A DNA stretch of 34,443 nt, from assembly GCA_900299075.1 (NCBI GenBank), contig OMIK01000085.1:1-34443 (forward strand). Direction: 5' to 3'. Below, in pieces: positions 26,151 through 34,443 of the stretch; the first letter of the stretch is position 1; each line of letters begins with the position of its first letter. Both the position numbers and the translations under genes were made by a program. Origin of the DNA: Chlorobi bacterium Chlorobi_1 (lineage in GTDB: Bacteria > Bacteroidota > Chlorobiia > Chlorobiales > Chlorobiaceae). A model generated the notes under the pieces. It saw nothing but the letters and a program-made list of their open reading frames with translations, was not told the DNA's origin and ran no database searches.

Positions 26151-28571
26151 TCAGTGCTTGTCGACCGCGATCCTCATGGAGAAGAAGGAGCGGTGCACGA
26201 AGACGAGCGAAAGCAGGAAGAACACACCGGCAAGCCCCATGGCGATCTGTGGAGCCAGCTTGATGGCCATCTCGATGGCGAGCAGGCCGAACAGGGTGGT
26301 GAACTTGATGATCGGGTTGAGGGCGACCGACGAGGTATCCTTGAAGGGATCGCCGACGGTATCACCGACAACGGAGGCATCATGCAGTTCGGTACCCTTG
26401 GCGTTCAGCTCGGTCTCGACCACCTTCTTGGCGTTGTCCCATGCTCCGCCGGCGTTGGCCATGAAGATGGCCTGGTAGAGGCCGAACAGGGCGATGGAGA
26501 TCAGGTAGCCGATGAAGAAGAACGAATCGAGGCAGGCGAATGCCAGCGTGCTGAAGAAGACGGTCAGGAAGAGGTTGATCATACCCTTCTGCGCGAACTT
26601 CGTGCAGATCTCCACAACCTTCTTGCTGTCCTCGGTCGAGGCTTTGGTCACACCGTCGAGCTTGATGTTCTTCTTGATGAACTCGACCGCGTAGTAGGCG
26701 CCCGTGGTCACGGCGTTCATCGATGCGCCGGTGAACCAGTAGATCACCGCGCCGCCCATCAGGAGGCCGAGCAGGAACGGCGGGGAGAGGATGGAGAGCT
26801 TGGCGATGGCCGAGGTGTCGGCAAGGCCGCCGGTGAGGATCATGATGATCGAGAAGATCATGGTCGTCGAGCCGACCACGGCGGTACCGATGAGCACCGG
26901 CTTTGCGGTCGCCTTGAAGGTGTTGCCCGCGCCGTCGTTGGCTTCGAGGTAGCGCTTGGCGTTGTCGAAGTCGGGGCGGAAGCCGAACTCGCTCTGGATG
27001 TTCTGCTTGATGTTCGGGATGTCCTCGATCAGCGACAGCTCATAGACCGACTGGGCGTTGTCGGTAACCGGCCCGTAGGAGTCGACCGCGATGGTGACCG
27101 GGCCCATGCTGAGGAAGCCGAAGGCCACGAGGCCGAAGGCGAAGACCGAAGGGGCGAGCATCATGACGTCGAGGCCCATGAGGCTGAAGCCGTAGGCCGC
27201 GCCCATGAGGGCAAGGATCGCGAGACCCATCCAGTAGGCGCTGAAGTTGCCGGCGACAAGGCCTGCAAGGATGTTCAGCGGGGCACCGCCCTCTTTGGAG
27301 CACTGCACGACGTTGCGGACGTGGGCGCACTCGGTGGAGGTGAAGCGGTTGACCAGCTCGGGGATCAGGGCGCCGGCGATGGTGCCGCAGGTGATGATGG
27401 AGGCAAGCTTCCACCACATGGTGCCGTCGCCGAGTTCACGGATCAGCAGGTAGGATGCGGCGTAGGTCAGGCCGATGGAGACGAACGAGGTCAGCCACAC
27501 CAGGGTGATGAGCGGCTTCTCGAAGTTCATCTCGGCGGCGTTGCTGTACTTGGCCTTGGCGAGCAGGTCGTTGACCCAGTAGGAGACGGCGCTGGCCAGG
27601 ATCATGACGAGGCGCATGGCGAAGATCCAGACGAGCAGCAGGACCTGGATCTTGGGATCCTTGATGGCCAGCAGGATGAAGGAGATCAGGGCCACGCCGG
27701 TCACGCCGTAGGTCTCGAAACCGTCGGCCGTCGGGCCGACCGAGTCGCCTGCGTTGTCGCCTGCGCAGTCGGCGATGACGCCGGGGTTGCGGGCGTCGTC
27801 CTCCTTGATCTTGAAGACGATCTTCATCAGGTCGGAGCCGATGTCGGCGATCTTGGTGAAGATACCGCCGGCGATACGGAGCACCGAAGCGCCGAGGGAC
27901 TCGCCGATGGCGAAGCCGATGAAGCAGGGGCCGGCGTAGTCGACCGGGACGAAGAGGAGGATGCAAAGCATCACGAAGAGCTCGATGCTGATGAGCAGCA
28001 TGCCGATGCTCATGCCTGCGCGGAGCGGGATGGCGTAGGTCGGGAAGGGTTTGCCACCTAGGCTGGCGAAGGCCGTCCTGGAGTTGGCGAAGGTGTTGAT
28101 CCTCATGCCGAACCAGGCGACGACGTAGCTGCCGGCGATGCCGATCAGGCTGCAGGCAAGGATGAAGATGACCTTGGTGGTCTCAAGATGGCTGAGAACA
28201 CTGAAATAGTAGACGATGATGGCACCGACGAGCGCCCAGAGGACGAGGATGAACTTGCCCTGGGTGACGAGGTAGGTCTTGCAGGTTTCGTAGATCAGTT
28301 CGCTGATCTCCTTCATGGCGCTGTGCACCGGAAGGTTCTGGATACCCTTGTACTGGATCAGGCCGAAAGCCATGCCGAAAAGGCAGACGGCCAGGCCGTA
28401 CAGCAACAACGTGTGTCCGGGGATTCCGCCCAGGAAGGATACGGAACTTAAATCCGGTAACACCAGATCGGCCTCGCTCGCATACGCTTGTGACGAATGC
28501 AGCAAGACACCAAGTCCTGCCAGTGCCGATCCGGCCCTGGAGAACCATTTTACATCGCGTGGTTGTTTCAT
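26151..28571 (-). CDS. hppA: Membrane-bound proton-translocating pyrophosphatase, divergent K+-independent type
   Basis: Couples hydrolysis of pyrophosphate to ion pumping across the cytoplasmic membrane; 806 residues with about 16 hydrophobic segments. The active-site run DNAGDSVGPTADGFETYG (about 264-285) differs from the usual DNVGD-type motif. The second substrate site shows VVGDTVGDPFKDTS near the C-terminus. GAGNTFKATAKP places Lys553 where K+-independent enzymes have Lys and K+-dependent ones have Ala. A divergent, Na+-regulated H+-pumping subgroup has been described from Chlorobium limicola (recalled, not checked), and this may belong to it. The N-terminal 30 residues resemble a cleavable or first membrane segment. 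Transcribed alone. Confidence 0.93.
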   Translation of the reverse strand: MKQPRDVKWFSRAGSALAGLGVLLHSSQAYASEADLVLPDLSSVSFLGGIPGHTLLLYGLAVCLFGMAFGLIQYKGIQNLPVHSAMKEISELIYETCKTYLVTQGKFILVLWALVGAIIVYYFSVLSHLETTKVIFILACSLIGIAGSYVVAWFGMRINTFANSRTAFASLGGKPFPTYAIPLRAGMSIGMLLISIELFVMLCILLFVPVDYAGPCFIGFAIGESLGASVLRIAGGIFTKIADIGSDLMKIVFKIKEDDARNPGVIADCAGDNAGDSVGPTADGFETYGVTGVALISFILLAIKDPKIQVLLLVWIFAMRLVMILASAVSYWVNDLLAKAKYSNAAEMNFEKPLITLVWLTSFVSIGLTYAASYLLIRELGDGTMWWKLASIITCGTIAGALIPELVNRFTSTECAHVRNVVQCSKEGGAPLNILAGLVAGNFSAYWMGLAILALMGAAYGFSLMGLDVMMLAPSVFAFGLVAFGFLSMGPVTIAVDSYGPVTDNAQSVYELSLIEDIPNIKQNIQSEFGFRPDFDNAKRYLEANDGAGNTFKATAKPVLIGTAVVGSTTMIFSIIMILTGGLADTSAIAKLSILSPPFLLGLLMGGAVIYWFTGASMNAVTTGAYYAVEFIKKNIKLDGVTKASTEDSKKVVEICTKFAQKGMINLFLTVFFSTLAFACLDSFFFIGYLISIALFGLYQAIFMANAGGAWDNAKKVVETELNAKGTELHDASVVGDTVGDPFKDTSSVALNPIIKFTTLFGLLAIEMAIKLAPQIAMGLAGVFFLLSLVFVHRSFFSMRIAVDKH

Positions 28572-28828
28572 TGCGCTCTTGTTCTCTGTTTTACTTGATT
28601 ACAGAAAGGCTGCTGACTGCAGGAGCATTATGTGACTGAGAAAGAACTGCCCTGCCGAAAAACAGGTTCGTTGAAGTTAACAACTTTTTTCCCGTAACTC
28701 CTCAAGAAAACATAAAAAAGGGGGATACCGCCGTTAACATCGGGCTGTTTTTTTTCATCCGTCCCATTGCTTTTTCATACCAGCCGAGAGCGTATATTCA
28801 CCTGGTCGCCATAACGAAACCACATCTC
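28572..28828. promoter_or_regulatory. Divergent hppA-pth intergenic region
   Basis: The 257 bp between two divergent genes have several T-runs and two GTTAAC sites (28676-28681 and 28733-28738). A TATATT at 28793-28798, about 30 bp before the pth start, is the only good -10 candidate; its -35 side is poor (TTGCTT at a 20-bp spacing). No gene is seen. Confidence 0.4.
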
Positions 28829-29398
28829 ATGAAACTCATCGTCGGCCTCGGCAACCCCGAAGCAAAGTATGCAGGCACCAGGCACAACATCGGCTTCGAG
28901 GTCGTCGACCACCTCGCACGGCTGCACGGCGGATCGTTCGCCTCGGGAAGGGGCAACTACCAGTTCGCCAAGATCACCTGCCCGGGCGGCCCGCTCCTGC
29001 TGGTCAAGCCGATGACCTACATGAACCTCTCGGGTCAGGCGGTGGTCGCCGCCATGAACTTCTACAAGTTCACCCGGGAACAGCTGCTGGTGGTCTGCGA
29101 CGACGTCAACATCCCGCTGGGCTCGATACGTATCAGGGCGAAAGGGTCGGCCGGCGGCCAGAACGGCCTGAAGAACATCATCCTGAACCTCGGCAGCGAA
29201 GAGTTCGCCCGCCTGAGGGTCGGCGTTGGCCAGGAGCGGATGCCGGCCTCCCTCTCATCCTTCGTGCTCTCGAAGTTCGGCGAGGAGGAGCGGCCGACGG
29301 TCGACCGGGTGGTCGGCGTCTGCCACGACGCGGTGCTGGCTTTCGCCGCCAAGGGGGTCGAGTACGCCATGACGGCCTTCAACCAGGCGGGGATTTAG
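28829..29398 (+). CDS. pth: Peptidyl-tRNA hydrolase
   Basis: Releases tRNA from peptidyl-tRNA that drops off ribosomes. The 189-residue protein has the classic N-terminus MKLIVGLGNPEAKYAGTRHN with the catalytic His-Asn region (RHNIGFEVVD), the PMTYMNLSGQ motif, VCDDVNIPLG and SAGGQNGLKNI. Length is normal. No Shine-Dalgarno is visible before the ATG. Its TAG stop leads directly into a short-period repeat and a strong palindrome. It diverges from hppA. Confidence 0.96.
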   Translation: MKLIVGLGNPEAKYAGTRHNIGFEVVDHLARLHGGSFASGRGNYQFAKITCPGGPLLLVKPMTYMNLSGQAVVAAMNFYKFTREQLLVVCDDVNIPLGSIRIRAKGSAGGQNGLKNIILNLGSEEFARLRVGVGQERMPASLSSFVLSKFGEEERPTVDRVVGVCHDAVLAFAAKGVEYAMTAFNQAGI

Positions 29399-29464
29399 TT
29401 GGCAGTTGATAGTAGACAGGAAAAGGGGAATGGAGAACCCGTAGGGGCACGGCGTGCCGTGCCC
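29399..29464. repeat. TTGGCAGTTGA-type repeat and strong palindrome after pth
   Basis: TTGGCAGTTGATAGTAGACAG begins at the base after the pth stop. A palindrome GGGCACGGC / GCCGTGCCC with a 2-base centre (29445-29453, 29456-29464) follows. The flanking AGGGGCAC..GCCC context resembles dispersed palindromic elements seen in many bacterial genomes, from memory. It may also help end transcription. Confidence 0.7.
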
Positions 29465-29566
29465 GAACCGGTAGCAGGATCGGGATCTTTATCCGTGAGC
29501 CCCTCGCTCCCCTACGTCCGAGAGGGCCTCTGCTTCACCCTATCCGGGAAAAAAGCAAAATGCCGC

Positions 29567-30367
29567 TCAGGCGGCGGCAGGTGCGGGGGAGAGCTCCTGG
29601 AGGAACTTGATCGCCCTGGTGTTGAACTCCCTGGGCTGGTCGATGTTGCAGACGTGGCCTGAGTTGCCGATCACCTGGAGGTAGGAGTTGGTATGGCGGG
29701 TAATGATATACTCGACCGCCGGCAGGAACATGTAGTCCTGATCACCCATCAGGTAAAGGGTCGGGATGCCGGTGTCCTTCTCCTCGAAGTACTTCAGCAG
29801 GGGGTTGATCTGGTAGGTGAGCTTGAACCAGCGCATGAACTCCTTCTGGGCGACCTTCTTGGCTTCGTTGACGAAGAGCATGCGCGACTGGCGGTGCCGC
29901 GCCTTGGGCATGATGATCCAGGCGAAAAAGCTGTAGAGCCACATGTACGGCACCATGCGCTTGAAGAGGTTGCCGACGGTGACGAGCACCTTGGCACGTA
30001 CGTTCAGCCTGATGATCGCGCCACCCATGATCATCGACTCCACCCTCTCGGGGGCGAGCTCGCTGAGGTTCCTGATCAGGATAGTGCCGAGTGAGATGCC
30101 GACGAAATGGGCTTTCCGGATGCCGAGTTCGTCGAGCACGTCGAGGATGTCCCTGGTGATGTCCTCGAAGTTGTAGTTGCGCTCGTTCTTCATGGCAGCA
30201 AGCTGCTTGGACTTACCATGCCCGCGAAGGTCGACGAGGAGGAGGTTGAAATGCTTGACGAACTCCTTGATCTGCATGAACCATATCGAGGAGCTGCCTC
30301 CTGCGCCATGTACGAAGACAACCCAGGGGGCTTCGTCAGATACCTGATGTGTCTTGTAATGGAGCAT
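29567..30367 (-). CDS. Alpha/beta-hydrolase fold protein
   Basis: 266-residue alpha/beta hydrolase. Oxyanion-hole HGAGGSS, nucleophile elbow GISLGT, acid DQD in LYLMGDQDYMFLP and catalytic His in NSGHVCNIDQP are all in order, so it should be active. The substrate is unknown. The helical cap (about residues 125-195) is unusually aromatic and basic, with MVPYMWLYSFFAWIIMP perhaps associating with membrane. The ATG at 30365-30367 is used; the longer frame starts with a TTG at 30388. It follows trmH by 66 bp on the same strand. Confidence 0.85.
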   Translation of the reverse strand: MLHYKTHQVSDEAPWVVFVHGAGGSSSIWFMQIKEFVKHFNLLLVDLRGHGKSKQLAAMKNERNYNFEDITRDILDVLDELGIRKAHFVGISLGTILIRNLSELAPERVESMIMGGAIIRLNVRAKVLVTVGNLFKRMVPYMWLYSFFAWIIMPKARHRQSRMLFVNEAKKVAQKEFMRWFKLTYQINPLLKYFEEKDTGIPTLYLMGDQDYMFLPAVEYIITRHTNSYLQVIGNSGHVCNIDQPREFNTRAIKFLQELSPAPAAA

Positions 30368-30433
30368 GGAACTACGGGTTTGAACCAAAAGGGATATAAT
30401 ATAACAATATTACCCGGATTGGCGCAGTAAAGT

Positions 30434-30976
30434 TCATCCGTTCGTGCGAAATGCCCGGACGCACTCGAACATGGCGATTCCCGCGGCGACGGCGACGTTG
30501 AGGGAGTGCTTGGTGCCGTACTGGGGGATTTCGAGCACGTCGTCGCAGCGGGAGAGCAGCTCGTCGCCGATCCCCTCCACCTCGTTGCCGACGATGATGG
30601 CTGCCGGGAAATCCTCCGCCCCCAGGCCGTCGTAGCGGCGGCTGTTCCCGGCGATCTCGAGGCCGAACAGCCGGTACCCCTCGAGCTTCAGTTTTCCGAG
30701 CGCCTCGACGGGATCCGCGAAATAGTCCCACGGAACGGTATCCTGGGCTCCGAGGGCGACCTTGTCGATCTCCTTCCTGGGCGGCGTGGCGGTGTACCCG
30801 GTGATGACGATCTTTTCGATGCCGGCGGCATCGGCGCTCCTGAACATCGCCCCGACGTTCCACATGCTCCGGATATTGTGCAGGACGAGCGCCACCGGGT
30901 GGCGGCGGGCGGTGGCGTACGCTTCGGCGCTCAACCGCCCCATCTCTTCGCCCCCAAGCTGCCGGAACCTCGACAT
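30434..30976 (-). CDS. TrmH/SpoU-family RNA 2'-O-methyltransferase
   Basis: 180-residue SPOUT methyltransferase. The three knot motifs are intact: NIRSMWNVGAMFRSADAAG (motif 1), IIVGNEVEGIGDELL (motif 2) and IPQYGTKHSLNVAVAAGIA (motif 3). The target RNA (tRNA or rRNA) cannot be decided; it lacks the N-terminal substrate-binding domain of RlmB. It begins one base after the hisC stop, so the two are likely co-transcribed, and precedes the alpha/beta hydrolase by 66 bp. Confidence 0.92.
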   Translation of the reverse strand: MSRFRQLGGEEMGRLSAEAYATARRHPVALVLHNIRSMWNVGAMFRSADAAGIEKIVITGYTATPPRKEIDKVALGAQDTVPWDYFADPVEALGKLKLEGYRLFGLEIAGNSRRYDGLGAEDFPAAIIVGNEVEGIGDELLSRCDDVLEIPQYGTKHSLNVAVAAGIAMFECVRAFRTNG

Positions 30977-30977
30977 C

Positions 30978-32045
30978 TCAGAGTTTGCGCAGCAGTTCGA
31001 GCAGGCGGTCGTTCTCCTCCCGGAGCCCGACGTTGAAGCGAAGGCAGTTCTCCATGAGCGGGTACCCGGAGACGTTCCTGACGAGCACGCCCGAATCCTT
31101 CAGGTTCGAGAACACTTTCGACGCGTCCGGAACCCTGATGATGAGGAAGTTGGTGTCGCTCTCGAAGGCCTTGACGCCGGGAATGGAGGCAAGCTCCTGC
31201 TGCAGCCTGCGGCGTTCGCCGAGGATGAATGCCACCGCCTCGGTGACCAGATGGTAGTTCTGCAGCACGTTGACCAGCGTGATCTCGGCGAGCCGGCCCG
31301 AAGCGAAGGGGATCTTCGGCTTGGTGATCTCGGCCATGAGCGCAGGGTTGGAGATCGCAAAACCGATGCGCATGCCGGCCAGGGCGAGCGCCTTGGACAT
31401 GGTGCGCAGCACGATGAGGTTCGGATAGCGGTCGATCAGCCCCAGGGCCGACGCCTCGCGCGAGAACTCGATGTAGGCTTCGTCGACCAGCACGATGGCG
31501 TCGACGGCATCGAGGATGCGCTCGACCTCCCCCCTGGAAAGGGACTTGCCGGTCGGGTTGTTGGGCGTTGAGAGCACGACGAAATCGACCTTTTCCCTTA
31601 CGGCGGTTTCGATCACCGCATCCACGTCGAAGTCCAGTTCGGGAAGCATGGGCACCTCCACCACCTCCGCCTGGAGCAGGAGGGCGATCTTTTCGTAGAG
31701 CGAGAAGGAGGGCTCCGGGATCAGCACCTTGCGGCCGGCGCCGAGGCAGGCCATGAAAATCGTGTAGAGCATCTCGTTCGAGCCATTGCTCATCACGACC
31801 GAATCGGGGGTGACGCCGAGGAATGAGGCGTAGGCCTCCATGCCGCGGTAGGGCAGGATGTCGGGGTAACGGTTCCAGGGCTCGTCCCGGAACTCCCCGA
31901 GGATCTTCTCCTTGAGCCACTTGGGCAGGTCGAACGGACTCTCGTTCTGGTTCAGCTTGACCTCCGCCTCCTGCCCACCCTCGACCTTGTAGACGCCGAT
32001 CTGCTGCAGGGCAGGATTGAGAAGCTCGCGGTAATCTCTTTTCAT
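30978..32045 (-). CDS. hisC: Histidinol-phosphate aminotransferase HisC
   Basis: PLP-dependent transaminase of histidine synthesis: imidazole-acetol phosphate to histidinol phosphate. The 355-residue protein has LNQNESPFDLP at the N-terminus, STPNNPTG, the VDEAYIEF strand, and the PLP lysine in TMSKALALAGMRIGF. The C-terminal RFNVGLREEN contains the substrate-phosphate arginine region. The gene leads a minus-strand group hisC-trmH-alpha/beta hydrolase. No other his gene lies nearby. It diverges from the short sigma-like gene. Confidence 0.94.
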   Translation of the reverse strand: MKRDYRELLNPALQQIGVYKVEGGQEAEVKLNQNESPFDLPKWLKEKILGEFRDEPWNRYPDILPYRGMEAYASFLGVTPDSVVMSNGSNEMLYTIFMACLGAGRKVLIPEPSFSLYEKIALLLQAEVVEVPMLPELDFDVDAVIETAVREKVDFVVLSTPNNPTGKSLSRGEVERILDAVDAIVLVDEAYIEFSREASALGLIDRYPNLIVLRTMSKALALAGMRIGFAISNPALMAEITKPKIPFASGRLAEITLVNVLQNYHLVTEAVAFILGERRRLQQELASIPGVKAFESDTNFLIIRVPDASKVFSNLKDSGVLVRNVSGYPLMENCLRFNVGLREENDRLLELLRKL

Positions 32046-32147
32046 GGTGCCGGGGACTCGGGTTTGCGAAGTTGCGGGGCAGGACGGCCTTGCGGGCCGG
32101 TACGGGAAGAAGTAACAAACTTTTTTTTCAAAAAATGATAAAAAAAC

Positions 32148-32176
32148 TGGACAGCACCCCTTTTTTTGCCTACATT
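32148..32176 (+). promoter_or_regulatory. Promoter for the sigma-like gene
   Basis: TGGACA (32148-32153), a 17-bp spacer with a T-tract and TACATT (32171-32176) make a good sigma-70-type pair about 40 bp before the start codon at 32215. The resulting leader is about 30 nt and contains the AGGAG ribosome-binding site. Confidence 0.6.
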
Positions 32177-32214
32177 TAAACAGGACAAAAATTATCCATT
32201 TTCAGGAGAAGGAA

Positions 32215-32634
32215 ATGATACAGATCAAGAAAACACCGATGGATCTCATCGACGACGTATACAGTCTGGCTTACTGGATGACCGGCAGCGAAAAGGCATC
32301 CGAAGAGCTGGTAAGCTGCACCTATCTCAACTCGGATATCGACGCTCCGGAGACCGAAGTGATGCGGGCCTTCCGCGAGTGCTACCTGGACAGTTACGGA
32401 CAGCAGGCGGACCTCGACGTCAGGGAGTCCGCAGGAAGCGCCCGGGGCCTGTTCGACTCCTTCCGCGACTGGACTGCCGACATCAAGCTCTCGGTGCTGC
32501 TGTCGGACCTGACCGGCCTCAAGCACGGCCAGATCGCCGAGGTGATCGGCAAGCCCGTAGACACCATCCGCCTCTGGCTCTTCTGGGGCAGGAAGTTCAT
32601 GATGAACGACCATCTCCTGAAGGCCACGGCCTGA
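32215..32634 (+). CDS. Short ECF-sigma-like protein
   Basis: 139-residue protein resembling a reduced extracytoplasmic-function sigma factor. The N-terminal DLIDDVYSLAYWMTGSEKAS with ELV looks like region 2, but the region 2 core is poorly conserved. The C-terminal DLTGLKHGQIAEVIGKPVD with TIRLWLFWGRKFM is a good match to region 4.2 helix-turn-helix. It is shorter than the usual 170-200 residues, so it may be a degenerate or regulatory sigma-like protein. AGGAG six bases before the ATG is a clear ribosome-binding site. It has its own promoter and terminator, so it is a single-gene unit. No anti-sigma gene is adjacent. Confidence 0.75.
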   Translation: MIQIKKTPMDLIDDVYSLAYWMTGSEKASEELVSCTYLNSDIDAPETEVMRAFRECYLDSYGQQADLDVRESAGSARGLFDSFRDWTADIKLSVLLSDLTGLKHGQIAEVIGKPVDTIRLWLFWGRKFMMNDHLLKATA

Positions 32635-32661
32635 ATCTCGCCTCATCTCTCCTCATGACGG

Positions 32662-32696
32662 AAGGCCGGTGCAGTATGGACCGGCCTTTTGTTTTT
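32662..32696 (+). terminator. Rho-independent terminator of the sigma-like gene
   Basis: Stem AAGGCCGGT / ACCGGCCTT (32662-32670, 32680-32688) with a nine-base loop, then TTGTTTTT. This T-rich tail also supplies the -35 box of the next promoter. Confidence 0.92.
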
Positions 32697-32717
32697 CCTC
32701 CGCCCCCGGCGTATATT
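32689..32717 (+). promoter_or_regulatory. Promoter of hldD, overlapping the terminator tail
   Basis: TTGTTT (32689-32694), a 17-bp spacer and TATATT (32712-32717) lie about 32 bp before the hldD ATG. The -35 box is the T-run of the preceding terminator. Confidence 0.65.
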
Positions 32718-32748
32718 TTTTGCTGTCAGCAACCTAGAACCACCATTC

Positions 32749-33771
32749 ATGATCATCATCACCGGCGGGGCCGGGTTCATCGGCAGCGCAATGCTCTGGG
32801 AACTGAACCGCCACGGCATCGAAGATGCGCTTGTTGTCGATGACCTTGGCCAGGCATCGGAAGGCAAATGGCTCAACCTCAGGAGCCTCCGTTTCGCGGA
32901 CTTCATCCACAAGGACGACCTTCCCGCCCTGCTGGCACACGACCGCATCCCCGGCGTGGATGCCGTGATCCACATGGGCGCCATCAGCGCCACCACGGAG
33001 CAGGACGCCAACCTCCTGGTCCGCAACAACTACGAATACTCGAAGATGCTCGCCTCCTGGTGCGCCGGGAAGTCGGTCCGCTTCATCTACGCGTCGAGCG
33101 CCGCGACCTTCGGCGACGGTTCGAACGGCTACTCGGACGGCACGGAGGCGGTCGACAGCCTGAGGCCGCTGAACATGTACGGCTACTCCAAGCAGCTCTT
33201 CGACCAGTGGGCCATCAGGCACGGGATCCTCGACCATGCGGCGGGGCTCAAGTTCTACAACGTCTACGGCCCGAACGAGTACCACAAGGACGACATGACC
33301 AGCGTGGTCTTCAAGGCGTTCAACCAGATCCGCGAGACCGGCTCGGTGAAGCTCTTCAAGTCCCACAACCCGGATTACCGCGACGGCGAACAGCTGCGGG
33401 ACTTCGTCTACGTGAAGGACTGCACCCGCATCATGAAGTGGCTGCTCGACACCCCGTCGGCCACCGGCCTGTTCAACATCGGCACGGGGCGGGCCCGGAG
33501 CTTCCGCGACCTGGTTCAGGCCACCTTCGCGGCCATGGAGCTGCCGGAGTCGATCACCTACATCCCGATGCCGGAAGCGATCAGGGACAAGTACCAGTAC
33601 TACACCTGCGCCGACTGCGACCACCTGCGCCGGGCCGGCTACACCGCGCCGATGACCGGACTCGAGGAGGGGGTTTCGGACTACGTGCGCAACCACCTGT
33701 CCAGAGAGTCGCCGCACCTGGACAGCAGCGGGCTGCCCAGGCAAACCACCAACCGGGAGCAAACCAGTTGA
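32749..33771 (+). CDS. hldD: ADP-L-glycero-D-manno-heptose 6-epimerase
   Basis: Epimerises ADP-D- to ADP-L-glycero-beta-D-manno-heptose for the lipopolysaccharide inner core. The 340-residue short-chain-type epimerase has the NADP-binding TGGAGFIGSAML at the N-terminus, VIHMGAISATTE, the YASSAATFG strand, catalytic YGYSK, and FYNVYGPNEYHKDDMTSVV. The start at 32749 is chosen because the upstream frame contains the promoter and terminator and the family begins at MIIITGGAGF. phoH overlaps its stop by four bases. Confidence 0.94.
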   Translation: MIIITGGAGFIGSAMLWELNRHGIEDALVVDDLGQASEGKWLNLRSLRFADFIHKDDLPALLAHDRIPGVDAVIHMGAISATTEQDANLLVRNNYEYSKMLASWCAGKSVRFIYASSAATFGDGSNGYSDGTEAVDSLRPLNMYGYSKQLFDQWAIRHGILDHAAGLKFYNVYGPNEYHKDDMTSVVFKAFNQIRETGSVKLFKSHNPDYRDGEQLRDFVYVKDCTRIMKWLLDTPSATGLFNIGTGRARSFRDLVQATFAAMELPESITYIPMPEAIRDKYQYYTCADCDHLRRAGYTAPMTGLEEGVSDYVRNHLSRESPHLDSSGLPRQTTNREQTS

Positions 33772-34443
33772 GCGAGAAAACGATCGAGTTCGAGGGTGTT
33801 GAGCCCGTCATCATCTTCGGGCCATTCGACAGCCATATAAGGAAACTCCGCGACGCCTTTCCGGAGATCATGATCAACGCACGCGGCACGAAGATCACCC
33901 TGAAGGGGGACGAACCGGACCTCACTGCCGTGGAGAAGATCTTCCGGGAGATGCTCTACCTGGCCGACCAGCATGGCGAAGTCCTCGACAACGACGTCAA
34001 CGCGCTCGTCAGCCTTGCGCTCTCCCCCGTCTCGCGCCCCTCGACGGCCCTCTCCGGAGACAAGGATGTCATCGTCGAGAGCAAGGATTACATCGTCAAG
34101 GCCAAGACCGAAGGCCAGCGCCGCATGGTGGCGGAGGCAAGGACCAACGACATCCTCTTCGCGATCGGCCCCGCAGGCACCGGCAAGACCTACACGGCGG
34201 TCGCCATCGCCGTGGCGGCATGGAAGGCAAAGACCATCAAGCGCATCGTGCTGGCCCGCCCCGCGGTCGAAGCCGGCGAGAGCCTGGGCTTCCTCCCCGG
34301 CGACCTCGCGCAGAAGATCGATCCCTACCTGCGCCCGCTCTACGACGCGCTGCAGGACATGCTCACCGCGGAGAAGCTCAAGTTCCTGACCGAGCGCCGG
34401 GTGATCGAGATCGTGCCGCTGGCCTACATGCGCGGCAGGACCC
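33768..34443 (+). CDS. phoH: PhoH-family ATPase, 5' part only
   Basis: Cytoplasmic P-loop ATPase of the PhoH family (PhoH-like, related to YbeZ), linked in other bacteria to ribosome and RNA quality control. The start is probably TTG at 33768-33770, overlapping the hldD stop as TTGA, with GGGAG nine bases upstream. The first 110 residues are a KH-like N-terminal segment with a basic, alternating pattern; then comes [13 protein letters not shown] (Walker A) and [20 protein letters not shown], typical of the family. The gene runs off the window at residue 225 with no stop. Confidence 0.92.
   Translation, partial: MSEKTIEFEGVEPVIIFGPFDSHIRKLRDAFPEIMINARGTKITLKGDEPDLTAVEKIFREMLYLADQHGEVLDNDVNALVSLALSPVSRPSTALSGDKDVIVESKDYIVKAKTEGQRRMVAEARTNDILFAIGPAGTGKTYTAVAIAVAAWKAKTIKRIVLARPAVEAGESLGFLPGDLAQKIDPYLRPLYDALQDMLTAEKLKFLTERRVIEIVPLAYMRGRT

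Noticed and set aside
26118-28061. A 647-codon plus-strand frame opposite hppA
   Set aside because: The product is almost all Asp, Glu, Gly, His and Val, typical of the complement of a membrane-protein gene. hppA is certain.

Overview
The window comes from the chromosome of a green sulfur bacterium (Chlorobi, Chlorobium/Chlorobaculum lineage). The clearest sign is a block of small genes at 21086-22622 whose products match the chlorosome envelope families CsmA/E, CsmB/F and, less surely, CsmC/D. These families are known only from chlorosome-bearing phototrophs. High-GC coding with strong third-position bias, few clear Shine-Dalgarno sites, and a divergent K+-independent membrane pyrophosphatase also fit. 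I do not name a species.

Layout. 1-3.8 kb: truA (minus) diverges from a GlgE-like GH13 protein and a PfkB-family kinase. 3.9-7.2 kb: a sodium:solute symporter, maf and miaA, tightly packed. 7.3-9.3 kb: a STAS protein with an AT-hook tail, then a cyclopropane-fatty-acid synthase behind a good sigma-70 promoter. 9.2-11.1 kb: a NamZ/DUF1343 protein converging on and overlapping cfa, and an unrecognised 157-residue protein. 11.3-18.6 kb: a long minus-strand series of transketolase N-half, rsmD, coaD, aspartate/prephenate aminotransferase, PlsC-like acyltransferase, ricT, metG and initiator tRNA. 18.7-20.7 kb: dedA, purC and a hypothetical gene.

21.0-24.8 kb is the accessory part. Three chlorosome-type genes (CsmB/F-, CsmC/D- and CsmE-like) read leftward. 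A fourth hydrophobic chlorosome-like gene reads rightward and is followed 11 bp later by a DUF2156 (MprF C-domain-like) gene. Next comes a decayed lysozyme-like gene with an in-frame stop and a frameshift, lying between two imperfect 70-bp direct repeats. 25-34.4 kb returns to core functions: a secreted endonuclease/exonuclease/phosphatase-family protein, hppA, pth, an alpha/beta hydrolase, trmH, hisC, a short sigma-like protein, hldD, and phoH running off the right edge.

Most of the window is housekeeping: tRNA and rRNA modification (truA, miaA, rsmD, trmH), tRNA charging and recycling (metG, tRNA-fMet, pth), cofactor and amino-acid synthesis (coaD, hisC, aspC), and envelope (cfa, plsC-like, hldD, namZ). 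The best candidate for an undescribed system is the chlorosome-type cluster with its divergent hydrophobic protein/DUF2156 pair. Short-period degenerate repeats recur just 3' of several genes.
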